Below are positions 1 to 9,556 of a stretch of DNA of 64,000 bases, piece after piece; the first letter of the stretch is position 1; every line of letters begins with the position of its first letter. Below the pieces are notes generated by a model. That model was not told where the DNA came from. It saw nothing but the letters and a program-made list of their open reading frames with translations, and did no database searches. The DNA comes from an uncultured Schlesneria sp. GTDB taxonomy: Bacteria; Planctomycetota; Planctomycetia; Planctomycetales; Planctomycetaceae. Location: NCBI GenBank assembly GCA_903840265.1, contig CAIMFH010000185.1:1-64000 (forward strand). The letters run 5' to 3'. The position numbers and the translations under genes are program-made.

Positions 1-198
1 GCAGGGTCCGCACCAATCGGCACCAAACTTGACCAGTACAATGTCGGACGATTCGATTTGCGCGGCCAACGAGGAATCGTTCGGAAGGGGCTTGAGAGCG
101 GGCTTCGGAGTGATCGCGAACACGAGCAACGCGACGGCAATACCTGCCATCGCAATGAAATTCAGTGTCGAATTGAGCTTACTCACGGGATATTCCAT
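1..198 (-). CDS. Membrane-anchored thioredoxin-like protein, truncated by the window edge
   Basis: The reverse strand opens with ATG at 198 and reads without a stop for 66 codons to the window edge, so only the N-terminus is visible. Residues about 13-29 form one hydrophobic segment, a signal anchor or uncleaved signal peptide. A beta-strand then leads into VLVKFGADWCGPC at the edge. The WCGPC active site is the classic thioredoxin CxxC motif, so the protein probably carries out thiol-disulfide exchange on the outer face of the cytoplasmic membrane. The rest of the fold lies outside the window. Family assignment is strong for so short a piece; substrate and exact subfamily cannot be told. Confidence 0.85.
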   Translation of the reverse strand, partial: MEYPVSKLNSTLNFIAMAGIAVALLVFAITPKPALKPLPNDSSLAAQIESSDIVLVKFGADWCGPC

Positions 199-454
199 GC
201 CGGAGACACGATCGTGGCCGTCGTAAGTGTAGGGCGCATTTCGATGCGATCTAGACTTCGTGTCCAAATTGCGAACGGAACTCAGCAAAAATCGTGCAGA
301 GATCAGCGTTTGCTGGCCTTCCCCTGGAACGATCTCACCGAGTCGGCAGGGGTTTCGTGCGTCTCGGTGAGCATTTGAGTCGCTCGCACCCCGCAGCGGC
401 CGGTTGACTCGCAACGGTCAAGTAATATCACCCGGCCGGGCTGTTCACAGGCTC

Positions 455-985
455 TTACCAATCGTGTTTGTTCGGCAGTTCAATCCCCCAGTCTTCGCTG
501 ACGAACTTCGGAATAAGATCGAAGCTGGCGCGACCGTCTGCCCACTGGATCATTTGTTTGGACTTGGCTGCATCGGTACAGAGCCGAGCTGGAACGGGCG
601 TGATGCCGACTCGTCCGAGATCGAGTCGATCGGAGTCCCAGCAGGTCTGGATGGTGATGTCAGGGTGAGTCAACTCGTGCGTGTGGCCTTCGCAGGCTCG
701 ATAAAGCAGTTGGAACGCCTCATCAGAGATGTCGAATAGTCGACCACGCAGAGTGGCGGCAAAATCGGCACCACGCAGACCGTGAAGTGGGTCATGGAAT
801 TCGTTGATGCGACGTGAATCATGCAGGACGGCGAAGAGCGAGACGACAGTGAGATTTGCCTTGGTCAATTCCGAGAGACGGCGTCCGTTTTCAAGAACTC
901 GTGCCCAGTGAGCAACACCGTGATCGCCGTCAATCGGCAAAGGGTAGTTGATCAAAACTTCCTGGACGATCCGTTTCAGATCCAC
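455..985 (-). CDS. HD-domain protein (putative metal-dependent phosphohydrolase)
   Basis: A 176-residue protein starting at GTG. The HD-superfamily metal ligands can be followed: His near residues 22-26 in DHGVAHW, the His-Asp pair at 55-56 in LHDSRR, His at about 101-103 in GHTHE, and Asp at 117-119 in WDSDRLDL. The spacing fits a compact HD phosphohydrolase of the kind often annotated as 'HD domain-containing protein'. The substrate is unknown. It is soluble, with no signal peptide or membrane segment. It lies 110 bp downstream of the CstA gene on the same strand, with no clear functional link. An alternative is a catalytically inactive HD-fold regulator, but the ligands look intact. Confidence 0.8.
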   Translation of the reverse strand: MDLKRIVQEVLINYPLPIDGDHGVAHWARVLENGRRLSELTKANLTVVSLFAVLHDSRRINEFHDPLHGLRGADFAATLRGRLFDISDEAFQLLYRACEGHTHELTHPDITIQTCWDSDRLDLGRVGITPVPARLCTDAAKSKQMIQWADGRASFDLIPKFVSEDWGIELPNKHDW

Positions 986-1095
986 GGTTTCACTCGTGTT
1001 GCTCTGGGATACCTTTTGCGATTTGGAATGCTAAGTTGCCACGATGTCGAGAAGATCGAATCAAGAGCCAGAGGTTGTTGATCGACTGACATCAC

Positions 1096-2916
1096 TTAAC
1101 CTGCCGCCAAGGCCGGAGCCGTGGCGTTTGGTTCGGATTGCTTGGGTTCTCGACCTGAGAGGGCGATCACAGCTTCGACGAGCATGGCGAGGGCCAGCAG
1201 CATTAACAGACTAGAGATCGACAGCAGGACGTAGGTGATCATCTGAGGATGCGGCTGATTGATCTGTTTCAGGTTGGTCAGGATCATGCGACCCAACGCC
1301 CACATGCTCATGGTGTACATCCAGATGGTGGGGATGCCGGTCACGAAGAAGACCCAGGTGGCTCGACGTGTGCGCCACAGCCAGACGGTGATGCCCAACA
1401 ATGTGAGGGCGGCCAGTAGTTGATTGCTGGCACCGAACAGGGCCCAGAAGATCTTCCAGAGCGGCGCGGGCTTGCCGTCGACTCCCAGGATGTTCTGCAT
1501 GACGAAGAAGGCCGGAGCACCACCTGTCAGAATCGTGCCGAGCCAGCGTCCTTTAGCGTCGTGCCAGCCGGTGAGTTCCTGGATGATGTAACGACCCAGG
1601 CGAGTACAGACATCGAGTGTGTCGTAGACGAATGTCGTGAAAGCCATCAGTGCGAACGACACAGTGAGTTGAGCGGAAAGATTGAAGTTGGACCAGCCCA
1701 TGCTGCGGACGGTGCCGGCGAACTTCTCCAGCAGCGTGCCGATCCCTTGAGCGTAGATCAGACTGGGTGGGGCCTTGCTGACGATCAATGGTGAATCCTT
1801 GGCGAGGATCATCACGCAACTTAACGAGACGATCGCGACCATGGCTTCCAGCAGCATCGCGCCGTAGCCAATCAGCTTGGCATCGGTTTCGTAACGAAGC
1901 TGCTTGGAGGTGGTACCGGAGGCAATCAGTGAATGAAAGCCCGAGCAGGCTCCGCAGGCGATCGTGATGAAGAGGACAGGGAAGAGCGTATCGCCGGCTG
2001 GTGTCGTCCAAGCGGTGAAGTGATCGAATTGAATCTGGGGTCCGCCAAACAGCAGGCCGACCGCCCCTGCGGCCAAAGCGACATAGAGGAAGTAGCCGCC
2101 GAGATGTCCGCGCGGTTGCAGCAGCAGCCACATCGGGACCACGGACGCCACGCAGCAATAGGCCAGCAGAAGGATGTCCCAAGTCTTATGTGCCCACTCC
2201 ATCGCCTGCTTGTCCGTGGCCGTGGGGACGACTTGTTTCACCAGCAGTGTCATGTCGAGTGGCAGATGTTGGCCGGCATAGATCGACAGGCCGACCAGAG
2301 GGAGGAAGATGATCGTGGCGAGCCAGACCGGCATGCGAGCATACCGCATCATCAGGCCCATGATGATTGGCAAGGCGAGGTACATGAGTGACGACGAAGC
2401 GATGCCGGCTCCAGTGACTTCTTCGCCGTTTTCCAGCTTCTGGACACCAATGAATGATGCGGCGGTGACATCGGTGAAGGCCACGATGATGTAGACGAGG
2501 GCCAACCAGACGAAGGTCAGGAACAGCAGGAACGCGCGGCGGCTCATGTGATCGCGAACGACTTCGGCGATGGAACGTGCCTTGTGTCGGATTGAGGCGA
2601 CGAGAGCGGTGAAGTCATGCACGCCGCCGATCAGGATCGAACCGACCAGGATCCAGATCAGCGCCGGCAACCAGCCGAACATGACGCCCGCCATGATTGG
2701 GCCGACAATCGGTCCCGCCGCCGCAATGGCCGAGAAGTGCTGGCTGAGCAATTCGTTCGGCGCGATCGGGGCATAGTCGACATCGTCGCGTAATTCGTAG
2801 GCGGGGGTTTTGGCCTTTGGATCCAGCTTCAGCAAGCGGACCAGGATCGGTCCGTACGTTAAATAGGCGACCGACAAAATCGCCGCAGAACCCAACACGA
2901 TGGCGAGCATGCTCAT
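1096..2916 (-). CDS. cstA: Carbon starvation protein A (CstA-family peptide/pyruvate transporter)
   Basis: A very hydrophobic protein of about 606 residues with well over a dozen membrane segments. The N-terminal half carries typical CstA sequence: a first helix ending in YGPILVRLL, then LLSQHFSAIAAAGPIVGPIMAG, GVHDFTALVASIRHKARSIAEV, and later IACGACSGFHSLIASGTTSKQL. CstA proteins take up peptides or, in some relatives, pyruvate under carbon limitation. The frame is open to an ATG at 2970, but that ATG directly abuts its only GA-rich stretch. The ATG at 2916 (MSMLAIVLG) has GGAAG eight bases upstream and matches the family N-terminus, so I prefer it. The tail ends in a short Ala/Pro-rich cytoplasmic stretch. 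Confidence 0.93.
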   Translation of the reverse strand: MSMLAIVLGSAAILSVAYLTYGPILVRLLKLDPKAKTPAYELRDDVDYAPIAPNELLSQHFSAIAAAGPIVGPIMAGVMFGWLPALIWILVGSILIGGVHDFTALVASIRHKARSIAEVVRDHMSRRAFLLFLTFVWLALVYIIVAFTDVTAASFIGVQKLENGEEVTGAGIASSSLMYLALPIIMGLMMRYARMPVWLATIIFLPLVGLSIYAGQHLPLDMTLLVKQVVPTATDKQAMEWAHKTWDILLLAYCCVASVVPMWLLLQPRGHLGGYFLYVALAAGAVGLLFGGPQIQFDHFTAWTTPAGDTLFPVLFITIACGACSGFHSLIASGTTSKQLRYETDAKLIGYGAMLLEAMVAIVSLSCVMILAKDSPLIVSKAPPSLIYAQGIGTLLEKFAGTVRSMGWSNFNLSAQLTVSFALMAFTTFVYDTLDVCTRLGRYIIQELTGWHDAKGRWLGTILTGGAPAFFVMQNILGVDGKPAPLWKIFWALFGASNQLLAALTLLGITVWLWRTRRATWVFFVTGIPTIWMYTMSMWALGRMILTNLKQINQPHPQMITYVLLSISSLLMLLALAMLVEAVIALSGREPKQSEPNATAPALAAG

Positions 2917-3077
2917 GGGGAACGCTTCCAATCCGAACGACAACAGAGCCCGATAGTTTCGGGCTAACATCCACCTCGCGATTGTAGCGGAGGAGTAAGA
3001 TCAACGAAATGGGATGTTTAAAGTAGACTGCGCGCCGAAGAAAACAACGGCGTTCGGCACACGGAGTCTGCCTACTA

Positions 3078-5435
3078 CTATGCGGCCGGTCGTCGAAGCC
3101 AGGTTAACGTCACGGCGATTACTGACACGAGTAGCAGCGCGGCGCCTGAGAGGGGTGAGGCGGACCAGGCCCAGGTTGTGATGGCGATCAGGATTACGGC
3201 GAACAGCAGGATCGTGCCGGGTGTGAAACGCCAGGCCATGACTTGTTCGATGACCAGCAGGCACAGTGCTGCCAACAGGAATGATCGCGACAGTCCGCTG
3301 CTGGTGCTGACGACTCGGACCGTCTTTTCCGCAGCGACGGGGGTGTCTTCCCACTCGGTCTGATAGCCGAAGTCGATCCCCGGCAGCACCTCGGACCGCA
3401 GATCGTCTTGCCGCAGCGAAGCCAGATCACTCTCTTGAGTATCGACGTTGACCGCGAACCATTCGCTGCGACCGAGGGGCGGTCCGAGCACCATTTTGTG
3501 AAAGCCGGCTCGCGTGGTGGGCTCGCTGATGACGCTACGGCCGTCACCAGCGGCGACGGGAGCTTGCGAATCTCCGTTCGGTGTTTGTAGGACGGCGGCG
3601 ACATCGGAGGCTCGAACGGGCAGGTGACTGATGATTGACTGACCGACCAGAATATCGCGATCTGACCAGCGGTTGGAGACGGCAAAGTTCACGATCTCGT
3701 GCATCAACGGAATCAGGCTGTGTCCCCAGACGGCCCACGTGCTCCATTCGCGATCCACCGAAGTCGTGATCAGGATGACACGTCCTCGTCCGAAGGGGGC
3801 TTCGATGATGGCGGGATCGCCCGAGCTAAATCGCAAGGCGACGCTGGCTCCTCGTTCGTCGGAGACCTGGGCCTTGAAGTAGGCGAATGTCTTCGTCAGC
3901 TCCAAGCCTGCGCCGGGGTTGCCTTGGAAGGGACGCACGATCGGGTGGCTATAGTCGCCGGGATCGAATTCGAACGACGTCTCTTTGCGCTTGGCGTCGC
4001 CGACTTTTTCGATCAACTTCGCGGGCAACAGGCTGGTCGCCGTGCCACTGGAGCCGCGAACGTTGGCGGGGATCTTCGAAAGAACCTGGTTGTAGTTGTC
4101 CGGGCGAACTTGATCACCCAGGCAGAAGACAACGCCGCCCCCCGCTTCCAGATAGCTGCGCAGAACCTCGGCCTCGCGATCGGTCAGCATCGCAACGTTG
4201 CAGACGAAGACGCAGTCGAATCGGGCCAGGTCGGTTCCCAGCAGTTCACCTTCGCGAATCACTGTCGGTCGAATCGGGCTGATCTGCGTTCGATTGGGAA
4301 GTTCGGGGGCCAGCGCCAGCTTCAGGAAGTCGGTCGCATTCCCCATGGGCTCGCCCGATGGTTTGCCGTTCACCAGCAGGACCTGCAATTCGTCGCGGAC
4401 CGGAATCGCCAGCCGGCGTGAGTCGTCCACTTTCAGACCATCAGGTTTCAAACGGACTTCGACTCGATGCTCGCCGTTGGCAAATGCGGGCTTGAAGTCG
4501 ACACGAACATCGGTTTCGGCGGGGAGATCGACTTGTTGGGTATCGGCCAGCCGATCATCGACCAGCAGTTCCACCAGTTGGCCCACGGCCCCCGACGTGC
4601 CGTAGTTGCGGATCGTCGCCGACAGGGGAACGGAGCGGCCCGAGAGGACAAAGCCGTCCGCAGCACGCAGACTGGTGATCGCGGTATTCGCTGTGCCGGG
4701 TTGACCGGCGTCCAGGAAGAACAGCTTGGCTCGTTCGGAGAGTCTCTTCAGCCCCGATTTCACTCGAACGGCCTCAGTCGAATCTTTCGGAGCCCAACCC
4801 GCTGTTTGCAGATCGGTCAGGAAGTAGATCTCTTTGCGGGAGATCTCCGGCACCATCGTCAGAAGTTCGTCGATTTCGTTCAGGACGACAGAGACATCCA
4901 CTCGTTCGTCCAGCAGGGGGAGTTGCTCGATTTCCTCCAGCACAGCCGATGCCTGGTAGGCGGGTTGCTTGACGATGACTCGCGGCATCGATTCGCCGAT
5001 GCGGACGAGCTGCATGGCATCTCCCTGACGAGCGGTTCCGGCGATCTGTCGAGCCAGTTCGCGGGCACGATCGAAACGGGACTTGTCCTGCGACCGATAG
5101 CCCATGCTGAACGTCGCATCAATGACGATGATTCTGTGTCGGGGCCCTTCGGCGCGGAAATATTCGCCGAACGTTTCGACCGAGGGGCGAGCCAGCGCCA
5201 TGGCGACCAGCAGGACGATCAGCGTCCTGACGACCAGCAGCAGAATTTGCTCGAAGCGCAGTCGCCGCGACTGTTTCTTTGTGGCGGCGATTAAAAACCG
5301 CATCGCCGCCCAAGGCATTTCAATGTACCGCCGCCGATGCAACAGGTGGATCAATATCGGCGCGCCGCCAATCGCCAGTCCCCACAGCATCAGGGGGCTG
5401 GCAAATCCAAAGGCGAGCAACAATGCAGACGACAT
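3078..5435 (-). CDS. BatA/VWA-domain membrane protein (aerotolerance-type)
   Basis: A protein of about 785 residues. It begins with two membrane segments around the BatA-type (PF07584-like) block with IHLLHRRRYIEMPWAAMRFL and the helix ILLLVVRTLIVLLVAMALARP. A von Willebrand A domain follows; its MIDAS site reads DATFSMG (D-x-T-x-S). The middle of the protein resembles the beta-sandwich plus glutamine-amidotransferase-like fold seen in planctomycetal BatA-like proteins, and two or three membrane helices close the C-terminus. Such proteins usually work with a MoxR AAA+ ATPase and a DUF58 protein; neither is adjacent here. The frame extends to 5528, but the conserved N-terminal helix starts at the ATG at 5435. 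No clear ribosome binding site decides the start. Confidence 0.85.
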   Translation of the reverse strand: MSSALLLAFGFASPLMLWGLAIGGAPILIHLLHRRRYIEMPWAAMRFLIAATKKQSRRLRFEQILLLVVRTLIVLLVAMALARPSVETFGEYFRAEGPRHRIIVIDATFSMGYRSQDKSRFDRARELARQIAGTARQGDAMQLVRIGESMPRVIVKQPAYQASAVLEEIEQLPLLDERVDVSVVLNEIDELLTMVPEISRKEIYFLTDLQTAGWAPKDSTEAVRVKSGLKRLSERAKLFFLDAGQPGTANTAITSLRAADGFVLSGRSVPLSATIRNYGTSGAVGQLVELLVDDRLADTQQVDLPAETDVRVDFKPAFANGEHRVEVRLKPDGLKVDDSRRLAIPVRDELQVLLVNGKPSGEPMGNATDFLKLALAPELPNRTQISPIRPTVIREGELLGTDLARFDCVFVCNVAMLTDREAEVLRSYLEAGGGVVFCLGDQVRPDNYNQVLSKIPANVRGSSGTATSLLPAKLIEKVGDAKRKETSFEFDPGDYSHPIVRPFQGNPGAGLELTKTFAYFKAQVSDERGASVALRFSSGDPAIIEAPFGRGRVILITTSVDREWSTWAVWGHSLIPLMHEIVNFAVSNRWSDRDILVGQSIISHLPVRASDVAAVLQTPNGDSQAPVAAGDGRSVISEPTTRAGFHKMVLGPPLGRSEWFAVNVDTQESDLASLRQDDLRSEVLPGIDFGYQTEWEDTPVAAEKTVRVVSTSSGLSRSFLLAALCLLVIEQVMAWRFTPGTILLFAVILIAITTWAWSASPLSGAALLLVSVIAVTLTWLRRPAA

Positions 5436-5533
5436 CGACGGTCCCATCGGTACGAGTTTCAGGCCGTTCAGCATACCGACGCGGCTGATCAGCGGGTAGC
5501 AGCAGGCAGGTTCTACGCTCGTCAGCATCTTTG

Positions 5534-5904
5534 ATGATTCATCAGATTCGCCGAGCGCTTAAATCGCGCGTTCACGCCACATCTGTATGCGCACAAGATT
5601 GCACAAGAAAAAGCGAGAATGCCTTTATTTCATGTGGGATTCCACTCAATTCTGAGAACTCGAGTTCATCTTACCGAAGGCTGGAATCACAATTTCGGTT
5701 ACCGCGTTCGCATTCCCGAACGCGCAACTCGCATGACGACAACTTATGCGGATTGCGCGGAGTAGTTCATTGTCACCTCCGAAACTTTGGCATCTCAGTT
5801 GCGTCACGTGTGTTATTCACATCACACGAATCAGAGGGCTTCTTTCGTCCTTTGAATTTTTGCCGAGTTCCGTTTCATTTCTTTTGTTCCAGGAAGTACG
5901 AATC
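5534..5904 (+). promoter_or_regulatory. Structured leader of pseudopilin cassette, copy A
   Basis: A non-coding stretch upstream of the first DUF1559 gene. About 270 bp of it can be aligned by eye (roughly 70 percent identity) with the leader of copy B at 7524-7891. Shared blocks include TGATTCATC at the left boundary, AGCGCTT, TGCGCGCACAAG-like sequence, CTCAATT-TGAGAA, TTACCGAAG and CTTATGCGG. Several can pair: GTTCG-CATTCC-CGAAC within 5704-5723 (extended by CGC/GCG here), ACCGAA with TTCGGT at 5673-5700, and CTCA/TGAG at 5645-5656. AGGAAG lies about ten bases before the ATG at 5905. The leader probably carries the promoter and a folded 5' UTR. Confidence 0.6.
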
Positions 5905-6852
5905 ATGCGAGTGCGTCGTCGAGGGTTTACGTTGATTGAGTTGCTGGTGGTGATTGCGATCATCGCCGTCTTGATTGCCCTGCTGTTGCCCGCCGTTCAG
6001 CAGGCACGCGAAGCCGCTCGGCGGACGCAGTGCAAGAACAACATGAAGCAGATTGGTCTGGCGCTGCATAATTACCACGACACCTACGACCAGTTCCCAT
6101 TGGGCGTTTTGAACAAGCTCAACTGGCGAGTCTCGGTCTTGCCAATGATGGATCAGGCGCCGGCCTACAATCAGCTCAACTTCACGAGTGGTGCCTTTGA
6201 CGGCAACGTGACCGATGTGAACACGCCAATACTCAAGAGCTGGAGATTGAATGCCTTTGTCTGTCCATCCAGCCCGCTGGAAACGAATCCCAACTATGGC
6301 GGCTGGAATCCGAATCGTTATCAGGGACATCACTACGCTGCCGTGGGCGGTGCGTACAATGCCGGTTATGGCAACTGCCTGAATTACTACGGAATTCTGT
6401 GCGACAACGGCCCGATGGAGATCAATCGTCGACACGGGCTGGCTGACATCACGGACGGTTCCAGCAACGTCATGCTGATCGCTGAACAGTCCAACACGGT
6501 CAAGTGGACCGGGTCCGCCAGCTGGGAATTTGCAAACGGAAAATCGCAGGGTGTTGGCGGGATGCGCGGCGGATGGGGTGGTCCGCAGAACACAGATGTC
6601 TCGACAAGTGAGTACAGCAGCACGGTGGCAGGGATGTCGGTTGTGCAATACGGGCCGAACGCCAGTTGTGGTGACTTCTTCGTCTGCGGCGTCGTGTACT
6701 GTGCCTCAAACAATCTCGCCTCGGCTCATACAGGTGGTATCCACACACTGATGGCCGACGGCTCTGTCCGCTTCGTCTCAGACAATATCGATCTGACGAC
6801 GTTCAAGCGCGCAGCAATGCGTGCTGACGGCAACCCCATCAGCCTGGACTGA
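5905..6852 (+). CDS. DUF1559 pseudopilin-like protein, cassette copy A
   Basis: 315 residues. The N-terminus [20 protein letters not shown] is a textbook type IV prepilin/pseudopilin signal: basic leader, cleavage between Gly7 and Phe8, Glu at mature position 5, and a long hydrophobic helix. The DUF1559 block follows ([27 protein letters not shown]). The C-terminus has HTGGIHTLMADGSVRF, the 'H-X9-DG' motif of this planctomycete-expanded family. It is likely processed by a prepilin peptidase and anchored or assembled at the cell surface; its real role is not established. I chose ATG 5905 because of the upstream AGGAAG and the signal sequence. It is closely similar and equal in length to the protein at 7892-8839. 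Confidence 0.93.
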   Translation: MRVRRRGFTLIELLVVIAIIAVLIALLLPAVQQAREAARRTQCKNNMKQIGLALHNYHDTYDQFPLGVLNKLNWRVSVLPMMDQAPAYNQLNFTSGAFDGNVTDVNTPILKSWRLNAFVCPSSPLETNPNYGGWNPNRYQGHHYAAVGGAYNAGYGNCLNYYGILCDNGPMEINRRHGLADITDGSSNVMLIAEQSNTVKWTGSASWEFANGKSQGVGGMRGGWGGPQNTDVSTSEYSSTVAGMSVVQYGPNASCGDFFVCGVVYCASNNLASAHTGGIHTLMADGSVRFVSDNIDLTTFKRAAMRADGNPISLD

Positions 6853-6870
6853 TTATTACAGGTGACCCCG

Positions 6871-6898
6871 AGCTCGCCTCGGTTACTCGAGGCGAGCT
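6871..6898 (+). terminator. Hairpin between pseudopilin and lipoprotein, copy A
   Basis: The 11-base arm AGCTCGCCTCG (6871-6881) pairs perfectly with CGAGGCGAGCT (6888-6898) around a six-base loop, 18 bp after the pseudopilin stop. Only a weak T-run (TGTTCTCT) follows, so it may act as a partial terminator or as an mRNA 3'-end stabiliser. That would let the pseudopilin be expressed above the lipoprotein downstream. Copy B has a matching hairpin at the same place with compensated base changes. Confidence 0.75.
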
Positions 6899-6982
6899 TG
6901 TTCTCTATCGGTTCAATTCAATCGGGCGATCCGTGCCAGTATGCACAGGATTCAACGAATTCATTCTGGGAAAATGCGGTGC

Positions 6983-7462
6983 ATGATGGTGTCGTCAGTC
7001 AGATATTCAATGGTCGTCGCCGTGAGCTGCCTGGCACTGGGATGCGGTAAATCCGATCCTCCTGCCGAAATCGTCACCGGTCGCGTGACTTACAAAGGCA
7101 AGCCAGTCGTCGGCGCGGGAATCCGCTTTTATGAGTCGCGGATCGGATTTGGTCTGGTCGCGAATCTGGATGCCGACGGACGATATGTGACACCTTCGCC
7201 GCTACCGGTCGGCGAATATCAGGTGTCGATTACAGGCGCACAGCCAGGTGGCCCCGAGATCCCGGGTGCTCCTCCTCCGTCGCCTATTCCGCCCGCCTAT
7301 GTCGATGAAGGATATCGAGACGGATCGACGAGCGGCTTAGATGCGAGGGTCTCGTCCAAATCCACGACATTCGATTATGACATTTCCGAAGGTCCTCCCA
7401 AAGAGGTCATTCCCGCTGGGCGGGTCTTGGTTCGAATGGCACCCGAAAAGCCATCAAAATAA
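6983..7462 (+). CDS. Small lipoprotein with carboxypeptidase-regulatory-like fold, copy A
   Basis: 159 residues. The start MMVSSVRYSMVVAVSCLALGC gives a lipoprotein signal with lipobox LALGC, lipidated at the Cys. A single small beta domain follows: VTGRVTYKGKPVVGAGIRFY, then DADGRYVTPSPLPVGEYQVSI. This is the carboxypeptidase regulatory-like/transthyretin-like pattern seen in many planctomycetal lipoproteins encoded next to DUF1559 genes. It probably sits in the envelope as a partner of the pseudopilin. I chose ATG 6983 because it aligns with the start of the copy B protein; the frame is open from 6941. The mid-region is rich in Pro and Gly (GAPPPSPIPP). Confidence 0.82.
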   Translation: MMVSSVRYSMVVAVSCLALGCGKSDPPAEIVTGRVTYKGKPVVGAGIRFYESRIGFGLVANLDADGRYVTPSPLPVGEYQVSITGAQPGGPEIPGAPPPSPIPPAYVDEGYRDGSTSGLDARVSSKSTTFDYDISEGPPKEVIPAGRVLVRMAPEKPSK

Positions 7463-7523
7463 GCACTCCCTTCTCTTACAGCTTCAAATGCGACTGATCG
7501 TTTGGCCTCGCAATCATATTTGG

Positions 7524-7891
7524 TGATTCATCGGACCTACCAAGCGCTTTAATCGGGCGTCAACGCCGAATGTGTGCGCGCACAAGGTCGTCCAAACAGA
7601 AACGTGAACACCTTTGTGTGACGTTTGGATTCGCTCAATTTTGAGAATCCGTCTTCGTATTACCGAAGCTTCGGCTCATATCTTCGGATATCACGTTCGC
7701 ATTTCCGAACGCGAAATATGCATGCCGACCTCTTATGCGGTTTACGTTGATCAGTTCGTTACCGCTAGCCGGCACTTAGGCATATCAGTTGCTTAAGTTG
7801 AAACTCAGAGGATGCGGATCCAAGAGGTCTCTCTCTGGTGCGTTCAACCTCGATACCAGTTCATTCTTTTGTTTTGATGAAAGTGCCAATG
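7524..7891 (+). promoter_or_regulatory. Structured leader of pseudopilin cassette, copy B
   Basis: Non-coding, with alignable homology to 5534-5904. It retains the CGTTCG-CATTTC-CGAACG hairpin (7694-7711), a CCGAAGCTTCGG palindrome that can alternatively pair with the later CTTCGG, and a CTCAATTTTGAG palindrome at 7634-7645 that is perfect here but has one mismatch in copy A. Its left boundary, TGATTCATC at 7524, falls 62 bp after the copy A lipoprotein stop. The duplicated unit is therefore about 1,990 bp long. The part next to the ATG has diverged most. Confidence 0.6.
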
Positions 7892-8839
<948 letters not shown>

Positions 8840-8856
8840 TCACTATGACTGCAATG

Positions 8857-8887
8857 GGTTCGCTTCAATTGAGGCGAACCTTTTTTT
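8857..8887 (+). terminator. Rho-independent-type terminator, copy B
   Basis: GGTTCGCTTC (8857-8866) pairs with GAGGCGAACC (8871-8880) around a four-base AATT loop, with one G-T wobble, and runs straight into seven T residues (8881-8887). This is the form of a strong intrinsic terminator, 17 bp after the pseudopilin stop. It occupies the same position as the hairpin at 6871-6898. The downstream lipoprotein would then need readthrough or its own promoter. Confidence 0.85.
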
Positions 8888-8979
8888 GCGACCGGATTGT
8901 CGAGTCGCAACCGAGTATGGGCCTGGGTTTGTCAGAAGTGAACTGCAATCTATCCCGCGTGGGGAGATACGGATCTGAA

Positions 8980-9456
8980 ATGATGTTCTCAGCAAGATAT
9001 ACGATGGTACTTGGTTTGGGCTGCCTGGCTTTGGTTGGCTGTTCCAAAGGGCCCGATCCCGCCGAGATCGTGACCGGACGTGTGGTCTTTAAGGGCAAAC
9101 CGGTCGCCGGGGCTGGAATTCGGTTTTATGGACCGCACAACGGATTTGGTCTGGTTGCGAATCTGGATGCCGACGGACGGTACGTGACGCCGTCCCCCTT
9201 GCCGGTGGGTTTCTACGAAATTTCGATCACTGGCAGTCAGGGCGGCATGGCTGAGGGTCCCGGTGCACCGCTCCCTTCGCCAGTTGCACCGACTTATGTC
9301 GATGAGGCCTATCACGACGGCGCGACAAGTGGGCTGGAAGCGAGAGTCACATTCTCGCAGACGACGTTTGATTTCGACGTCTCCGAACCACCGAAAGTTC
9401 CCGAAGTTCGTCCCGGAATGCTGGTTCGGATGGCCCCGGCGAAAGGACACAAGTGA
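8980..9456 (+). CDS. Small lipoprotein with carboxypeptidase-regulatory-like fold, copy B
   Basis: 158 residues, the paralogue of the protein at 6983-7462. MMFSARYTMVLGLGCLALVGC supplies a signal peptide with lipobox ALVGC. The domain keeps EIVTGRVVFKGKPVAGAGIR and FGLVANLDADGRYVTPSPLP nearly unchanged. Differences cluster in the Pro-rich loop and the C-terminus. The frame is open from 8845, but that start would put the signal peptide 46 residues inside the protein and overlap the terminator, so ATG 8980 is chosen. It is probably an envelope lipoprotein partnered with the adjacent pseudopilin. No enzymatic residues are visible. Confidence 0.82.
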   Translation: MMFSARYTMVLGLGCLALVGCSKGPDPAEIVTGRVVFKGKPVAGAGIRFYGPHNGFGLVANLDADGRYVTPSPLPVGFYEISITGSQGGMAEGPGAPLPSPVAPTYVDEAYHDGATSGLEARVTFSQTTFDFDVSEPPKVPEVRPGMLVRMAPAKGHK

Positions 9457-9556
9457 TCAGTCTGTTCGAGGCCAGTGATTTTCGTAGGACGGATTGAAAT
9501 CAGTCGCGTGCTGACGCAGCGAGGCTCGGCCGGGGTCGGGTTCGTGCGGCCTCTCG

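Noticed and set aside
1553-2182. Open frames of about 150-210 codons on both strands inside the cstA gene
   Set aside because: They are shadows of the CstA frame; their translations are Arg/Pro/His-rich without domains.
3699-5294. Long plus-strand open frames (240 and 275 codons) opposite the BatA/VWA gene
   Set aside because: The minus-strand frame has clear domains and covers the same bases; antisense frames in GC-rich genes are often open by chance.
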